Source: Salvelinus alpinus (lineage: Eukaryota > Chordata > Actinopteri > Salmoniformes > Salmonidae). Taken from it: a stretch of DNA of 64,000 nucleotides. Position 1 is the stretch's first letter. Each line of letters starts with the position of its first letter. The DNA is taken from the NCBI RefSeq assembly GCF_045679555.1, contig NC_092094.1, positions 15,266,612 to 15,330,611 of the forward strand. Reading direction: 5' to 3'. The notes beneath the pieces are model-generated. The model did no database searches. It had not been told where the DNA came from and worked only from the letters and a program-made list of their open reading frames with translations. Shown here piece by piece: positions 1-46,989 of this stretch. Both the position numbers and the translations under genes were made by a program.

Positions 1-146
1 ACAGTGTCAAATCATGATGTAAAGTCAGTGAGACATACAGTTCAGTTAGTTCTCTAGTTAGTTCTTTGTTACCACGTCATTTCTGTGAGAGAAACACATT
101 ATGCGTTATGTTTTGAGGACATTCAGTAGTGATCCAAATCAATTTC
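1..146. other. ptprb intron, unique flank of minisatellite
   Basis: This is short AT-rich sequence before the 42-bp array. I see no exon or recognisable element. By position it lies in the intron between FN3-13 and the next, unseen ptprb exon. Confidence 0.4.
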
Positions 147-3012
147 TCAAGTACCCACCAACCCTTATCATACCCCTGCCCACAGCATCTCAGTACCCCC
201 CAACCCATCTCATACCCCTGCCCACAGCATCTCAGTACCCACCAACCCTTATCATACCCCTGCCCACAGCATCTCAGTACCCCCCAACCCTTATCATACC
301 CCTGCCCACAGCATCTCAGTACCCCCCAACCCATCTCATACCCCTGCCCACAGCATCTCAGTACCCCCCAACCCATCTCATACCCCTGCCCACAGCATCT
401 CAGTACCCCCCAACCCATCTCATACCCCTGCCCACAGCATCTCAGTACCCCCCAACCCATCTCATACCCCTGCCCACAGCATCTCAGTACCCACCAACCC
501 TTATCATACCCCTGCCCACAGCATCTCAGTACCCCCCAACCCTTATCATACCCCTGCCCACAGCATCTCAGTACCCCCCAACCCATCTCATACCCCTGCC
601 CACAGCATCTCAGTACCCCCCAACCCATCTCATACCCCTGCCCACAGCATCTCAGTACCCCCCAACCCATCTCATACCCCTGCCCACAGCATCTCAGTAC
701 CCCCCAACCCATCTCATACCCCTGCCCACAGCATCTCAGTACCCCCCAACCCATCTCATACCCCTGCCCACAGCATCTCAGTACCACCCAACCCATCTCA
801 TACCCCTGCCCACAGCATCTCAGTACCCCCCAACCCATCTCATACCCCTGCCCACAGCATCTCAGTACCCACCAACCCTTATCATACCCCTGCCCACAGC
901 ATCTCAGTACCCCCCAACCCATCTCATACCCCTGCCCACAGCATCTCAGTACCCACCAACCCTTATCATACCCCTGCCCACAGCATCTCAGTACCCCCCA
1001 ACCCATCTCATACCCCTGCCCACAGCATCTCAGTACCCCCCAACCCATCTCATACCCCTGCCCACAGCATCTCAGTACCCCCCAACCCATCTCATACCAC
1101 TGCCCACAGCATCTCAGTACCCCCCAACCCTTCTCATACCCCTGCCCACAGCATCTCAGTACCCACCAACCCTTCTCATACCCCTGCCCACAGCATCTCA
1201 GTACCCCCCAACCCATCTCATACCCCTGCCCACAGCATCTCAGTACCCCCCAACCCATCTCATACCCCTGCCCACAGCATCTCAGTACCCACCAACCCTT
1301 CTCATACCCCTGCCCACAGCATCTCAGTACCCCCCAACCCATCTCATACCCCTGCCCACAGCATCTCAGTACCCCCCAACCCATCTCATACCCCTGCCCA
1401 CAGCATCTCAGTACCCCCCAACCCTTATCATACCCCTGCCCACAGCATCTCAGTACCCCCCAACCCATCTCATACCCCTGCCCACAGCATCTCAGTACCC
1501 CCCAACCCATCTCATACCCCTGCCCACAGCATCTCAGTACCCCCCAACCCATCTCATACCCCTGCCCACAGCATCTCAGTACCCCCCAACCCATCTCATA
1601 CCCCTGCCCACAGCATCTCAGTACCCACCAACCCTTATCATACCCCTGCCCACAGCATCTCAGTACCCCCCAACCCTTATCATACCCCTGCCCACAGCAT
1701 CTCAGTACCCCCCAACCCATCTCATACCCCTGCCCACAGCATCTCAGTACCCCCCAACCCATCTCATACCCCTGCCCACAGCATCTCAGTACCCCCCAAC
1801 CCATCTCATACCCCTGCCCACAGCATCTCAGTACCCCCCAACCCATCTCATACCCCTGCCCACAGCATCTCAGTACCCCCCAACCCATCTCATACCCCTG
1901 CCCACAGCATCTCAGTACCCCCCAACCCATCTCATACCCCTGCCCACAGCATCTCAGTACCCACCAACCCTTATCATACCCCTGCCCACAGCATCTCAGT
2001 ACCCCCCAACCCATCTCATACCCCTGCCCACAGCATCTCAGTACCCACCAACCCTTATCATACCCCTGCCCACAGCATCTCAGTACCCCCCAACCCATCT
2101 CATACCCCTGCCCACAGCATCTCAGTACCCCCCAACCCATCTCATACCCCTGCCCACAGCATCTCAGTACCCCCCAACCCATCTCATACCACTGCCCACA
2201 GCATCTCAGTACCCCCCAACCCTTCTCATACCCCTGCCCACAGCATCTCAGTACCCCCCAACCCTTATCATACCCCTGCCCACAGCATCTCAGTACCCCC
2301 CAACCCATCTCATACCCCTGCCCACAGCATCTCAGTACCCCCCAACCCATCTCATACCCCTGCCCACAGCATCTCAGTACCCACCAACCCTTATCATACC
2401 CCTGCCCACAGCATCTCAGTACCCCCCAACCCATCTCATACCCCTGCCCACAGCATCTCAGTACCCACCAACCCTTCTCATACCCCTGCCCACAGCATCT
2501 CAGTACCCCCCAACCCTTCTCATACCCCTGCCCACAGCATCTCAGTACCCACCAACCCTTCTCATACCACTGCCCACAGCATCTCAGTACCCCCCAACCC
2601 ATCTCATACCCCTGCCCACAGCATCTCAGTACCCCCCAACCCATCTCATACCCCTGCCCACAGCATCTCAGTACCCCCCAACCCATCTCATACCCCTGCC
2701 CACAGCATCTCAGTACCCCCCAACCCATCTCATACCCCTGCCCACAGCATCTCAGTACCCCCCAACCCATCTCATACCCCTGCCCACAGCATCTCAGTAG
2801 CCCCCAACCCATCTCATACCCCTGCCCACAGCATCTCAGTACCCCCCAACCCATCTCATACCCCTGCCCACAGCATCTCAGTACCCCCCAACCCATCTCA
2901 TACCCCTGCCCACAGCATCTCAGTACCCCCCAACCCTTATCATACCCCTGCCCACAGCATCTCAGTACCCCCCAACCCATCTCATACCCCTGCCCACAGC
3001 ATCTCAGTAGCC
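147..3012. repeat. 42-bp minisatellite, about 68 copies
   Basis: A 42-bp unit (about CAGTACCCCCCAACCCATCT plus CATACCCCTGCCCACAGCATCT) repeats about 68 times. Variants are few: CCACCAACCCTTATC versus CCCCCAACCCATCTC, and CACTGCC versus CCCTGCC. Because 42 is divisible by three and the unit lacks stops in several frames, long spurious open frames of 14-residue periods run through it on both strands; these are not genes. The minus strand (ptprb sense) is G-rich and contains GTGGGCAGGGG, close to the classic hypervariable minisatellite core GTGGGCAGG. The array ends about 23 nt from the splice donor of FN3-13. Confidence 0.97.
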
Positions 3013-3035
3013 CAGGAGCAGTAAAGCTCACTCAC

Positions 3036-36701
<33,666 letters not shown>

Positions 36702-36960
36702 TTTAGTCTACAAGTTGTAACCGTTTAACGCGTCTGCTGGATTCAGATGAGTTGAGGCGTCGAAGGGAAGTTGCCTTCTGGGAAGGACAAAGTCAGTGAC
36801 CAGCGCTTCCTTCTATTCAATTGTTTTTGTGGTTTCATATTAAAGTACCCTTCAGCACTGGACATCGACAGGGAAATGATCTTCTATCGGAAATACCAAA
36901 GAACATCGCAGATGTTTAAGTGTTCAGATGGCAGGCAAACAGATGCAATGCGGGGACAGG

Positions 36961-36970
36961 TTTATATACC
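36961..36970 (-). promoter_or_regulatory. ptprb: candidate TATA box of the ptprb long form
   Basis: Sense-strand GGTATATAAA lies about 260 nt upstream of the long-form ATG. This would place a start site near 36,930-36,940. It is supported only by the motif and its position. Confidence 0.4.
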
Positions 36971-36974
36971 CTGG

Positions 36975-39300
36975 ATAGATGGTATACCATGCAATGGGCG
37001 TGATGCGTAGCTACCCAAGTTTGGAATACTGACAACATAAGAAAAAATGACAAGAACATTTATTTTTATTTTTCAGTGTTGACATTTTATTATTTAGTGT
37101 AAAGCCAACAGCACATCACCAAACCCAGTTATTATCATATTCCAAATTCCATTTCATATAGGTCAATTATTTGTTAATTTCCAAAATGCTAAACTTAGAC
37201 CTAATTCAAAACAAATCTGGAAGACAATTGGAGTTATTGTATTTTTAATGCATTGCAATATTGTTGCTGTAACAGATGTGTTCGAAGTCAACCTACCTGG
37301 TAAAGTAATTAACAGAGTAAATCATTACATAATACAGCTATTTACAACTCTAAATGTACCAGTTATTTTTCTGGTATGAGTGACAATGTCAAATGATTAC
37401 CATCACCAGCTCAACCCAATGTGCCCACAGTGTTCCTCTGGCCTCCTCCAGCTGACAGACAGTGATGAACCTCATGGCTTCACAGACCTAAATCATGCGA
37501 GCCCAACACACAAACACAAACTAATACATATTACCATTGGCCTATGAGCATTAAAATACAAGGTAGTTGAAACATTGGTACGGTATCTCTATGGGTGACA
37601 ACACAACACAAAACTGAGGAAACCAAACTGCATATGCTTCCATATTTTGTTTTCATGCACAAAATAATTGATTGTGAAAGGGTAATAGAGAAAGGGATGG
37701 ACTGGGAAGTGGTAGAGAAAGAGCAAAAGAATGAGAAACTCAGAATAAGGGCTACAACACTTGGAGAGCCCCAGAGAATCTCCTGGGCCAGCAGAGTTTT
37801 GGGGCCTTCGCTCAGGCTCTGCTCTTTTTTCCTGGTCTCATCTCCAGTAGGAGTGGGCCCTTTGTGGGACAGGGCCCTCAATCAACCCCCTCTTTCTGAC
37901 CCCCCCCCCCCCCATCTCTTTCCCCTGCGGAACACTCTCCCCCCTCCCTAACATCCTGTGCTAGTCAGGGGAGAGATCTCTCTCTCTCTCTCTCTAAGCA
38001 GGACATCTCCTCCACCCTTCCTCTACATCCTCCTGTCAGCCTCCATCGACCATACCTTCAACCTTCAAATGTCACCGACACATGAAGCACTAACTTGTCC
38101 TGGACCTTCACTCATTGGCTCGTTGTTAGAAAGCCCACATTGGTTGAGTTTTTTTAATCTAATTTTGTATCCAATTTAAAGGTGAACAGTTAGTCTGTGA
38201 GAGTTTTTTGTTGTTGTTGCTTATTAAGGGCTCCAACACAGAAAAAGTTAGTAAGCAGTGATTCTTACAGAAAATACTGCTGTTAAATATCTGAACTAAA
38301 CCGCAACAACCCACAGACACCCAGCACTGCAGTGACGATTTCTGCTTCACAACTTTTTAAAAGAACCTAAGAAACTCAATCAGATCCGCTTTAGTCGACA
38401 TCTGCATAGCGGTTGTTTTGGCGGGGTCGGAGGTGGAACTGCGTTTAGAGCTGTCAAATCCACAAGCAGCTCCGTGCGTTAAGGCCGGTTAAGGCTATCG
38501 TGGACACTGCCAATGGACGCAACAAAACCACACCCGACTATAATCCAACAAATCCCATGCAATCCCATGAAGTTTCAACATTCAAATTAGACTGACAGGC
38601 TACAATCCCCTCATCCAAATTAACATCAAAACATGCATTAGCCTCACATTAATGGACATTTGAGAGTCATTATTTCTACCATGAATAGAGCCTACACAGT
38701 CTAGTACCGTTTTGAACCAACGCAGGAGGGATAATAAGGAAGGGAGTGGTTTGTGACACACAACAGCAGCCGCTCCCCGATTCGTCAGCTCATACCACAG
38801 TTATACCTCCAACACCGTCAAAACATCAGCTATATGGATCCGGCCAACGCTGGTTAGCGCTAGTTAATGCTCAATCTGATTGAATCCAGGCCTAAAGGCT
38901 GTCACTCCTCTAAAACAACATCCACAAACCAACCAGTATACAAAGACAGCTTCTATTGTTTCAGAGAACTAGTCGGACATAATTTCAAACCGAAAATCTT
39001 TACCCTTACCATCTCACTCACACTCACTGTAACACAAGGTCACAAATCTGGACCTACATGGCATCTGTCTGTCTGTGATTTTACCAGTTATTTGTGTGTC
39101 CTCTCCTCCCTTTTCCGGTATGTTCTGGTCGGGTCCCTAAAGTCCCACTATGGTTTCCTGCTCATCTCTGTGTCTCATCTCCCTGTCTCATCCCTGTGTC
39201 TCATCTCCCTGTCTCATCCCTGTCCCCCCCAACACACAAAAAAAGCACCATTCTGCACTAACTGTAATTTTTATTCAGACATTTGGAACAACTCAAATAA
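36975..39300. other. intergenic, no gene seen
   Basis: Unique-looking sequence with a poly-C run (about 37,898-37,911) and a (CT)n tract (37,977-37,995). I find no exon or transposon. Confidence 0.4.
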
Positions 39301-39309
39301 ATAATCATA

Positions 39310-39580
39310 ACATTTAAAACTGTATAAATAGATATATATATACAAAAAACAAGACTCATTCATATCAAAAAGAAGTAACATAGACAAATAGAAACAAATT
39401 GTATAACATACATACAAATAAAGATCATCGAATTATTACACTTGGTAATAGTGTAATAATTCACTTCTCTTTATTTGTATTTATATACTACAATTTGTTT
39501 CTATTTGTCTTTGTTACTTCTTTTTGATACTTATGAGTATTATTTTTGTATATATATTTCTATTCTATTTATTTTTAACA
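39310..39580. repeat. long imperfect inverted repeat (hairpin)
   Basis: Two arms of roughly 100-130 bp separated by a loop of about 10 nt near 39,440-39,455. The left arm contains TCAAAAAGAAGTAACATAGA, matched by TCTTTGTTACTTCTTTTTGA in the right arm. The left ACAAATAGAAACAAATTGTA pairs with TACAATTTGTTTCTATTTGT. It may be the foldback part of a MITE or a hairpin transcript. Confidence 0.85.
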
Positions 39581-39739
39581 AAAAACACACATAAAAACAC
39601 AAAACTAAATAGCACAAATCCTATATCACACAATACACAAATAGAATAACACACTTATAAAGAAGATAACCTGATTATTACACTATTGCACTTCAAACAA
39701 GAAACACACAAACAGAATTACACAACTAATTGCATTAGT

Positions 39740-40135
39740 ACTGTACAAAGTTAGAGGTGCGCTATTTGATAGATTCTCCCGCTCCCCCTGCCTCGGACTT
39801 CCAGTGGGGAGACCTGAGGTCAACCTACCCCCGATCCCTCCCCATCTCGTACTTCTGAGTGGGAGACCTTCCCAGGCAGTAGCCTGCCTAGCTCACAAAC
39901 TAGAATCATGGGGCCCACTCCGACAAGATTAATTGACCCACAGTCCCACACGGTGACATGATATCATTGACGTGACATGCAAATGAGCGATAGAAAACTG
40001 ATTGCGCAAATGTCACCATTCATAATATTTTGTTTTTTTGTTTTCTTTGTGCAGGCGCCCCATGCCGGCTCGGCAAGATGCCGCCCTGGGCGGCTGCCCA
40101 TGTCGCCTATGCCTAAATCCGCCACTGCTTGTGTC
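39740..40135. repeat. dispersed repeat, unclassified DNA transposon relic
   Basis: Contains GCCGCCCTGGGCGGCTGCCC and ends CCTAAATCCGCCACTG, a combination I associate with a dispersed teleost DNA element. No transposase. Confidence 0.4.
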
Positions 40136-40139
40136 TCAT

Positions 40140-41300
40140 CCCTGTGTCTCATCTGTGTCCAGACTGACACAAAATCACCCCTCTGGCATGTATGCAGCTC
40201 AGTTTAGTCGATCACAACATGCTGTTAATGACAGTGAGCTAGGCTTTAGTATTAGTTTCAATAGAGGGATGACAGTAGAGTAACAGAAAGAATGTTGTAT
40301 GATAGCAAACCTTGACTCACGAGGGTGATGCATTTGTAAGGTACTCTTATCCGCCTATCCCTTATGCTGCAAAGGGAGAAGCACCTGTAAAAAATTAAAT
40401 CATATGGTTATTTTTACAACTAAAGTCCTTTGTAAAACATATTTTCAAAAGATTTCCAAAAGTAAGATAAAGCAACATACCTACTTCTTGAAGTGCGTCT
40501 TGACACAGTGGCTAGTGTGGGATATTGGCTGGTCTGGTCTCTCCAGGTCTCATGCTACTTGTCTCCTCCCTGTCGACCCATTGTGTTCTGCCTGGGAGAG
40601 CAGAGAGCTAAGAGGTCAAAGAGACTGTGGTGGGTCCCGGTCCCACGGGGCCAGATAAACGGAGGGAGAGGGTGGGGTGGAAGGGTGTTGGTGCGCTCCT
40701 ATGCTGAGACAGGGCGGTCCCTGGGTGCCCCCCTCCTCCCTCTCTCTCTCTCGCTTTCTCTTTCTCTTTCTTTCCCTCTCCTCCTCTCTCTCTTTTGTAC
40801 CCAGCCGTGCCAGTCTGTTCCTGCCACTCTAGTGCCAAGGACTAGAGATAGGGCTGGATAATAGCATGCTGTTTCAGAGCCCAGAAGGCTGCAAGATATA
40901 AGCACAATGAGTTTGATTAAAATTACATGCTTTTATCCCGCTCAGTGTTGAAGCATGAGTAGAATTTCTACTCATCTTACTTCTCTAGCTAGGGCCCTTC
41001 ACTACACACTCTCTGCACAAAATGGATGGATGGGAAGATTTAGTACAATTTCGTGTAGAGTGAGCTTGCATACTTAACCCCACTAGAAACAACCCTGCTG
41101 CTGATTGATCGGAAGTTCCACCCTCTACAGGAAGACATGCTGTGTAACCCTGGTCTGTCTACGTAGACCCCAGAGCTCTGGACTCTGGACTCACAAAGCC
41201 CCAGAACACTGACTCAAAACAGACAGACAGAGAACCCAGACTACACTGTTCAAGTTGTGTCTACAGTTTCCCAACTTGATCCTCAACCCCTAGGTGTTGC
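40140..41300. other. intergenic, no gene seen
   Basis: Contains a pyrimidine tract at 40,735-40,795. Nothing else is recognised. Confidence 0.4.
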
Positions 41301-41308
41301 ACGTGTCA

Positions 41309-43907
41309 GATACCAACACTAGGCCAGTGTGAGAAGCAGCTTGATGCTCAGTGGACTAGTTGATACCAACACTAGGCCAGTGAGAGAAGCAGCTTGATGC
41401 TCAGTGGACTAGTTGATACCAACACTAGGCCAGTGAGAGAAGCAGCTTGATGCTCAGTGGACTAGTTGATACCAACACTAGGCCAGTGAGAGAAGCAGCT
41501 TGATGCTCAGTGGACTAGTTGATACCAACACTAGGCCAGTGAGAGAAGCAGCTTGATGCTCAGTGGACTAGTTGATACCAACACTAGGCCAGTGAGAGAA
41601 GCAGCTTGATGCTCAGTGGACTAGTTGATACCAGCACTAGGGCAGTGAGAGAAGCAGCTTGATGCTCAGTGGACTAGTTGATACCAACACTAGGCCAGTG
41701 AGAGAAGCAGCTTGATGCTCAGTGGACTAGTTGATACCAACACTAGGCCAGTGAGAGAAGCAGCTTGATGCTCAGTGGACTAGTTGATACCAACACTAGG
41801 CCAGTGAGAGAAGCAGCTTGATGCTCAGTGGACTAGTTGATACCAACACTAGGCCAGTGAGAGAAGCAGCTTGATGCTCAGTGGACTAGTTGATACCAAC
41901 ACTAGGCCAGTGAGAGAAGCAGCTTGATGCTCAGTGGACTAGTTGATACCAACACTAGGCCAGTGAGAGAAGCAGCTTGATGCTCAGTGGACTAGTTGAT
42001 ACCAACACTAGGCCAGTGAGAGAAGCAGCTTAATGCTCAGTGGACTAGTTGATACCAACACTAGGCCAGTGAGAGAAGCAGCTTGATGCTCAGTGGACTA
42101 GTTGATACCAACACTAGGCCTGTGAGAGAAGCAGCTTGATGCTCAGTGGACTAGTTGATACCAACACTAGGCCAGTGAGAGAAGCAGCTTGATGCTCAGT
42201 GGACTAGTTGATACCAACACTAGGCCTGTGAGAGAAGCAGCTTGATGCTCAGTGGACTAGTTGATACCAACACTAGGCCAGTGAGAGAAGCAGCTTGATG
42301 CTCAGTGGACTAGTTGATACCAACACTAGGCCAGTGAGAGAAGCAGCTTGATGCTCAGTGGACTAGTTGATACCAACACTAGGCCAGTGAGAGAAGCAGC
42401 TTGATGCTCAGTGGACTAGTTGATACCAACACTAGGCCTGTGAGAGACGCAGCTTGATGCTCAGTGGACTAGTAGATACCAACACTAGGCCTGTGAGAGA
42501 AGCAGCTTGATGCTCAGTGGACTAGTTGATACCAACACTAGGCCAGTGAGAGAAGCAGCTTGATGCTCAGTGGACTAGTTGATACCAACACTAGGCCTGT
42601 GAGAGACGCAGCTTGATGCTCAGTGGACTAGTAGATACCAACACTAGGCCTGTGAGAGAAGCAGCTTGATGCTCAGTGGACTAGTTGATACCAACACTAG
42701 GCCTGTGAGAGAAGCAGCTTGATGCTCAGTGGACTAGTTGATACCAACACTAGGCCAGTGAGAGAAGCAGCTTGATGCTCAGTGGATTAGTTGATATCAA
42801 CACTAGGCCTGTGAGAGACGCAGCTTGATGCTCAGTGGACTAGTTGATACCAACACTAGGCCAGTGAGAGAAGCAGCTTGATACTCAGTGGACTAGTTGA
42901 TACCAACACTAGGCCAGTGAGAGAAGCAGCTTGATGCTCAGTGGACTAGTTGATACCAACACTAGGCCAGTGAGAGAAGCAGCTTGATGCTCAGTGGACT
43001 AGTTGATACCAACACTAGGCCAGTGAGAGAAGCAGCTTGATGCTCAGTGGACTAGTTGATACCAACACTAGGCCAGTGAGAGAAGCAGCTTGATGCTCAG
43101 TGGACTAGTTGATACCAACACTAGGCCAGTGAGAGAAGCAGCTTGATGCTCAGTGGACTAGTTGACACCAACACTAGGCCAGTGAGAGAAACAGCTTGAT
43201 GCTCAGTGGACTAGTTGATACCAACACTAGGCCAGTGAGAGAAGCAGCTTGATGCTCAGTGGACTAGTTGATACCAACACTAGGCCAGTGAGAGGAGCAG
43301 CTTGATGCTCAGTGGACTAGTTGATACCAACACTAGGCCTGTGATAGACGCAGCTTGATGCTCAGTGGACTAGTAGATACCAACACTAGGCCTGTGAGAG
43401 AAGCAGCTTGATGCTCAGTGGACTAGTTGATACCAACACTAGGCCAGTGAGAGAAGCAGCTTGATGCTCAGTGGATTAGTTGATATCAACACTAGGCCTG
43501 TGAGAGACGCAGCTTGATGCTCAGTGGACTAGTTGATACCAACACTAGGCCAGTGAGAGAAGCAGCTTGATACTCAGTGGACTAGTTGATACCAACACTA
43601 GGCCAGTGAGAGAAGCAGCTTGATGCTCAGTGGACTAGTTGATACCAACACTAGGCCAGTGAGAGAAGCAGCTTGATGCTCAGTGGACTAGTTGATACCA
43701 ACACTAGGCCAGTGAGAGAAGCAGCTTGATGCTCAGTGGACTAGTTGATACCAACACTAGGCCAGTGAGAGAAGCAGCTTGATGCTCAGTGGACTAGTTG
43801 ATACCAACACTAGGCCAGTGAGAGAAGCAGCTTGATGCTCAGTGGACTAGTTGATACCAACACTAGGCCAGTGAGAGAAGCAGCTTGATGCTCAGTGGAC
43901 TAGTTGA
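41309..43907. repeat. 53-bp minisatellite, 49 copies
   Basis: The unit GATACCAACACTAGGCCAGT plus GAGAGAAGCAGCTTGATGCT plus CAGTGGACTAGTT (53 bp) fills the interval in 49 copies. Variant units (CCTGTGAGAGACGC, GATTAGTTGATATC) recur at fixed distances. No coding frame stays open. Confidence 0.97.
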
Positions 43908-44214
43908 ATCAGTTATTACCAGGTGTTCTATTCACCCGTCGAAACCTGGTGATTATGTCCAACAACTGGAGGTTCCTAAGGACTAGGATGGGAAAACTGG
44001 AAACACTGTCCACATACAATGCTATGGTGGTCCAATAACAAAACTGTCTGCAGCTGTCTGATTACATTAGTGATCAGGCTATCGGGGCCCTGTGATTGGA
44101 CAGACTGTCCCTTCTCACTCCATGTTATTTCAACTAGTCCTCCTGAACTGGTGGGAAAGAAAACTAATCATATCCCATGTTAACCTTGACTCCAATTCCC
44201 TCGCGAACTCACCC

Positions 44215-44330
44215 TTGCACGCTCACTCACACGCACGCACGCACACACACACACACACTCCCGTTTCACGCACGCACACACACACACTCCCGTTTCACGC
44301 ACGCACACACACACACTCCCGTTTGCTTTA
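44215..44330. repeat. compound (CA)n repeat
   Basis: Three copies of a short unit CACGCACGCACACACACACA plus CTCCCGTTT. Confidence 0.85.
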
Positions 44331-44679
44331 ATGGGAGTCATAAAGTGCTTCCTCCTTGTCATTCAGTCCGGCCCAGGCAGGGTTTGGCTGCTAATGCTAG
44401 CAGCTCAGGAAATCTCCTTTCCTCTGCAATTAGCCATTTCCTGGTTCAATCAGAGCCCGGTGACCTTGTGCACACACCCTGACCTATGACCCCTGAGGGG
44501 GGCTGGAGAGAGATGGATGAACCAAACTGTCTGTCTCTATGATGATGGGTCAGAGATCCCACATAGTACAGCTATACAGCCAGCTTGCTATGTCAGATAC
44601 AAATGTGCCTTAGTTCTAATGATATTGTGTACATTATGAAGTACTTGACATGTTGTCACTGCTGAGGAGCTGTTGAGGT

Positions 44680-46145
44680 ACATTACCGGTCAAAAGTTTG
44701 GACACTGACTCCTTCAAGGGTTTTTCATTATTTTCACTATTTTCTACATTGTAGAATAATAGTGAAGACATCAAAACTATGAAATAACACATATGGATTC
44801 ATGTAGTAACCAAAAAAGCGTTAAACAAATCAAAATATATTTTATATATGAGATTCTTCAAATAGCCACCCTTTGCCTTGATAACAGCTTTGCACAATCT
44901 TGGCATTCTTTCAACCAGCTTCACCTAGAATGCTTTCCCAACAGTCTTGAAGGAGTTCCCACATATGCTGAGCACTTGTTGGCTGCTTTTCCTTCACTCT
45001 GCGGGCCGACTCATCCCAACCCATCTTAATTTGGTAGGCCAGTTCATCTGATGCAGCACTCCATCATTCTCTTTCTTGTTCAAATAGCCCTTACACAATC
45101 TAGAGGTTTGTTGGGTCATTGTCCTGTTGAAAAACAAATGATAGTCCCGCTAAGCCCAAAACAGATGGGATGGCATATCCCTGCATAATGCTGTGGTAGC
45201 CATGCTGATTAAGTGTGCCTTGAATTCTAAATAAATCACAGACAGAGTCACCAGCAAAGCACCCCCACACCATAACACTACCTCCTCCATGCTTTACGGT
45301 GGGAAAAACACATGCAGAGATCATCCATTCACCCACACTGCATCTCACAAAGACACGGCGGTTGGAACCCAAAATCTCGAATTTGGACTCCAGACCAAAG
45401 GACAGATTTCCACTGGTCTAAAGTCCATTGCTCGTGTTTCTTGGCCCAAGCAAGTCTCTTCTTATTATTGGTGTCCTTTAGTAGTGGTTTCTTTGCAGCA
45501 ATTCAACCATGAAGACCTGATTCACGCAGTCTCCTGTGAACAGTTGATGTTGAGATGTGTCTGTTACTTGAACTCTGAAGCATTTATTTGGGCTGCATTT
45601 TCTGAGGCTTGTAACTCTAATGAACTTATCCTCTGCAGCAGAGGTAACTCTGGGTCTTCCTTTCCTGTGGCGTTCCTAATGAGAGACAGCTTGATGGTTT
45701 TTGCGACTGCACTTGAAGAAACTTTCAAAGTTTCTCTTTGCTTATTTGAGCTGTTCTTGCCATAATATGGACTTGGTCTTTTACCAAGTAGGGCTATCTT
45801 CTGTATAACCCTCCTACCTTGTCACAACACAACTGATTGGCTCAAACGCATTAAGAAGGAAAGAAATTCCACAAATTAACTTTTAAGGAGGCACACCTGT
45901 TAATTTAAATGCATTCCAGGTGACTACATCATGAAGTTGGTTGAGAGAATGCCAAGAGTGTGCAAAGCTGTCATCAAGGCAAAGGGTGGCTATTTGAAGA
46001 ATCTCATATATAAGGGCTGGATAATATCAAAATTTGATTTGTTTAACACTTTTTTGGTTACTACATGATTCCATATGTGTTATTTCATAGTTTTGATGTC
46101 TTCAATATTATTCTACAATGTATAACTTTTGGCCGGTATTGTATA
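44680..46145 (-). mobile_element. Tc1/mariner element, near full length, decayed
   Basis: The inverted ends contain ACCGGTCAAAAGTTTGGACA (left) and TATAACTTTTGGCCGGTA (right). The minus strand retains transposase pieces ([20 protein letters not shown]) broken by many shifts, so no functional protein remains. The fragment at 9961-10272 is the same family. Confidence 0.88.
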
Positions 46146-46599
46146 TTGCATTATAAGTGATCTAAGAATACAACTTCATTACTTGTCAATAAAACATTCC
46201 AGGTATTCTCTGTTGGTAGAAGAAGGAAGGGGAAAGGAGGAGGGAGGAGGTGGGGAGAAGGGACTGGGAAAGGAGGAGGTGACCCCTCTCCTCTGGCCAA
46301 CCAGACTGATGACTGAAACAGAGCACACAGATCACACCTTACATCCTGGTCAGGAAACAACCTGACACGCACTCCTGTCCCAGTCTTTCCTCTTTTATAA
46401 TCAGGCAGAATTGCCCTAGCCTGTCTAGGGGTCCTGATAACATCCCTGTGAGTCTGCAGGTCATCCCTTGGTCCATATCCACAGGCCAAATTTGCTTCCT
46501 CTTACTGACCATTCATGTGTAAGGTTGAGGTCTATCTTAAATGGATATTTTTTTTATTGAATATTAAAACATACAATCTACTTCTTGCAGTAAAGCCGC

Positions 46600-46790
46600 T
46601 CAACATTTACATTACATTCAGTCATCTAACAGACTCCCATCCAGAGCGACCCATGGAAGCAACCAGGGTCAATGCCCTGCTCAAGGGCACGTTGACAGAT
46701 CTCCCACAAGGTCAAAAATGGGGACCCGAATCAGCGACCAATCAGCCACTGGCCCAAGCACTTAACCTCCAGGCCACCAGCCTTCCAGGA
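46600..46790 (-). mobile_element. tRNA-derived SINE
   Basis: The minus strand begins GGTGGCCTGGAGGTTAAGTG (A-box-like), then GATTCGGGTCCC (B-box-like). It ends in an L2-like tail GTCGCTCTGGATGGGAGTCT and TGTAATGTAAATG. Confidence 0.65.
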
Positions 46791-46989
46791 ACTCCCCCAC
46801 CCCACAGTTCCCAGAGAGCTGCTCCTCAACCATCCGAGACCTCACCTCCACAGCCCCCCCATCCGAAAAAAAAAGTTATAAAATAAAATAAATCCATTCC
46901 CCACCAAAGACCCCAACCCCCCAAAAACCAAAAAAAGAGAAAGACAAAGGAAAACAGAAAACAACAATGCAAAAAACAAAAGACATCAA

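Noticed and set aside
36771..37010. A 79-codon plus-strand frame upstream of ptprb
   Set aside because: No homology recognised, and it overlaps the likely promoter/5' UTR of the long ptprb form.
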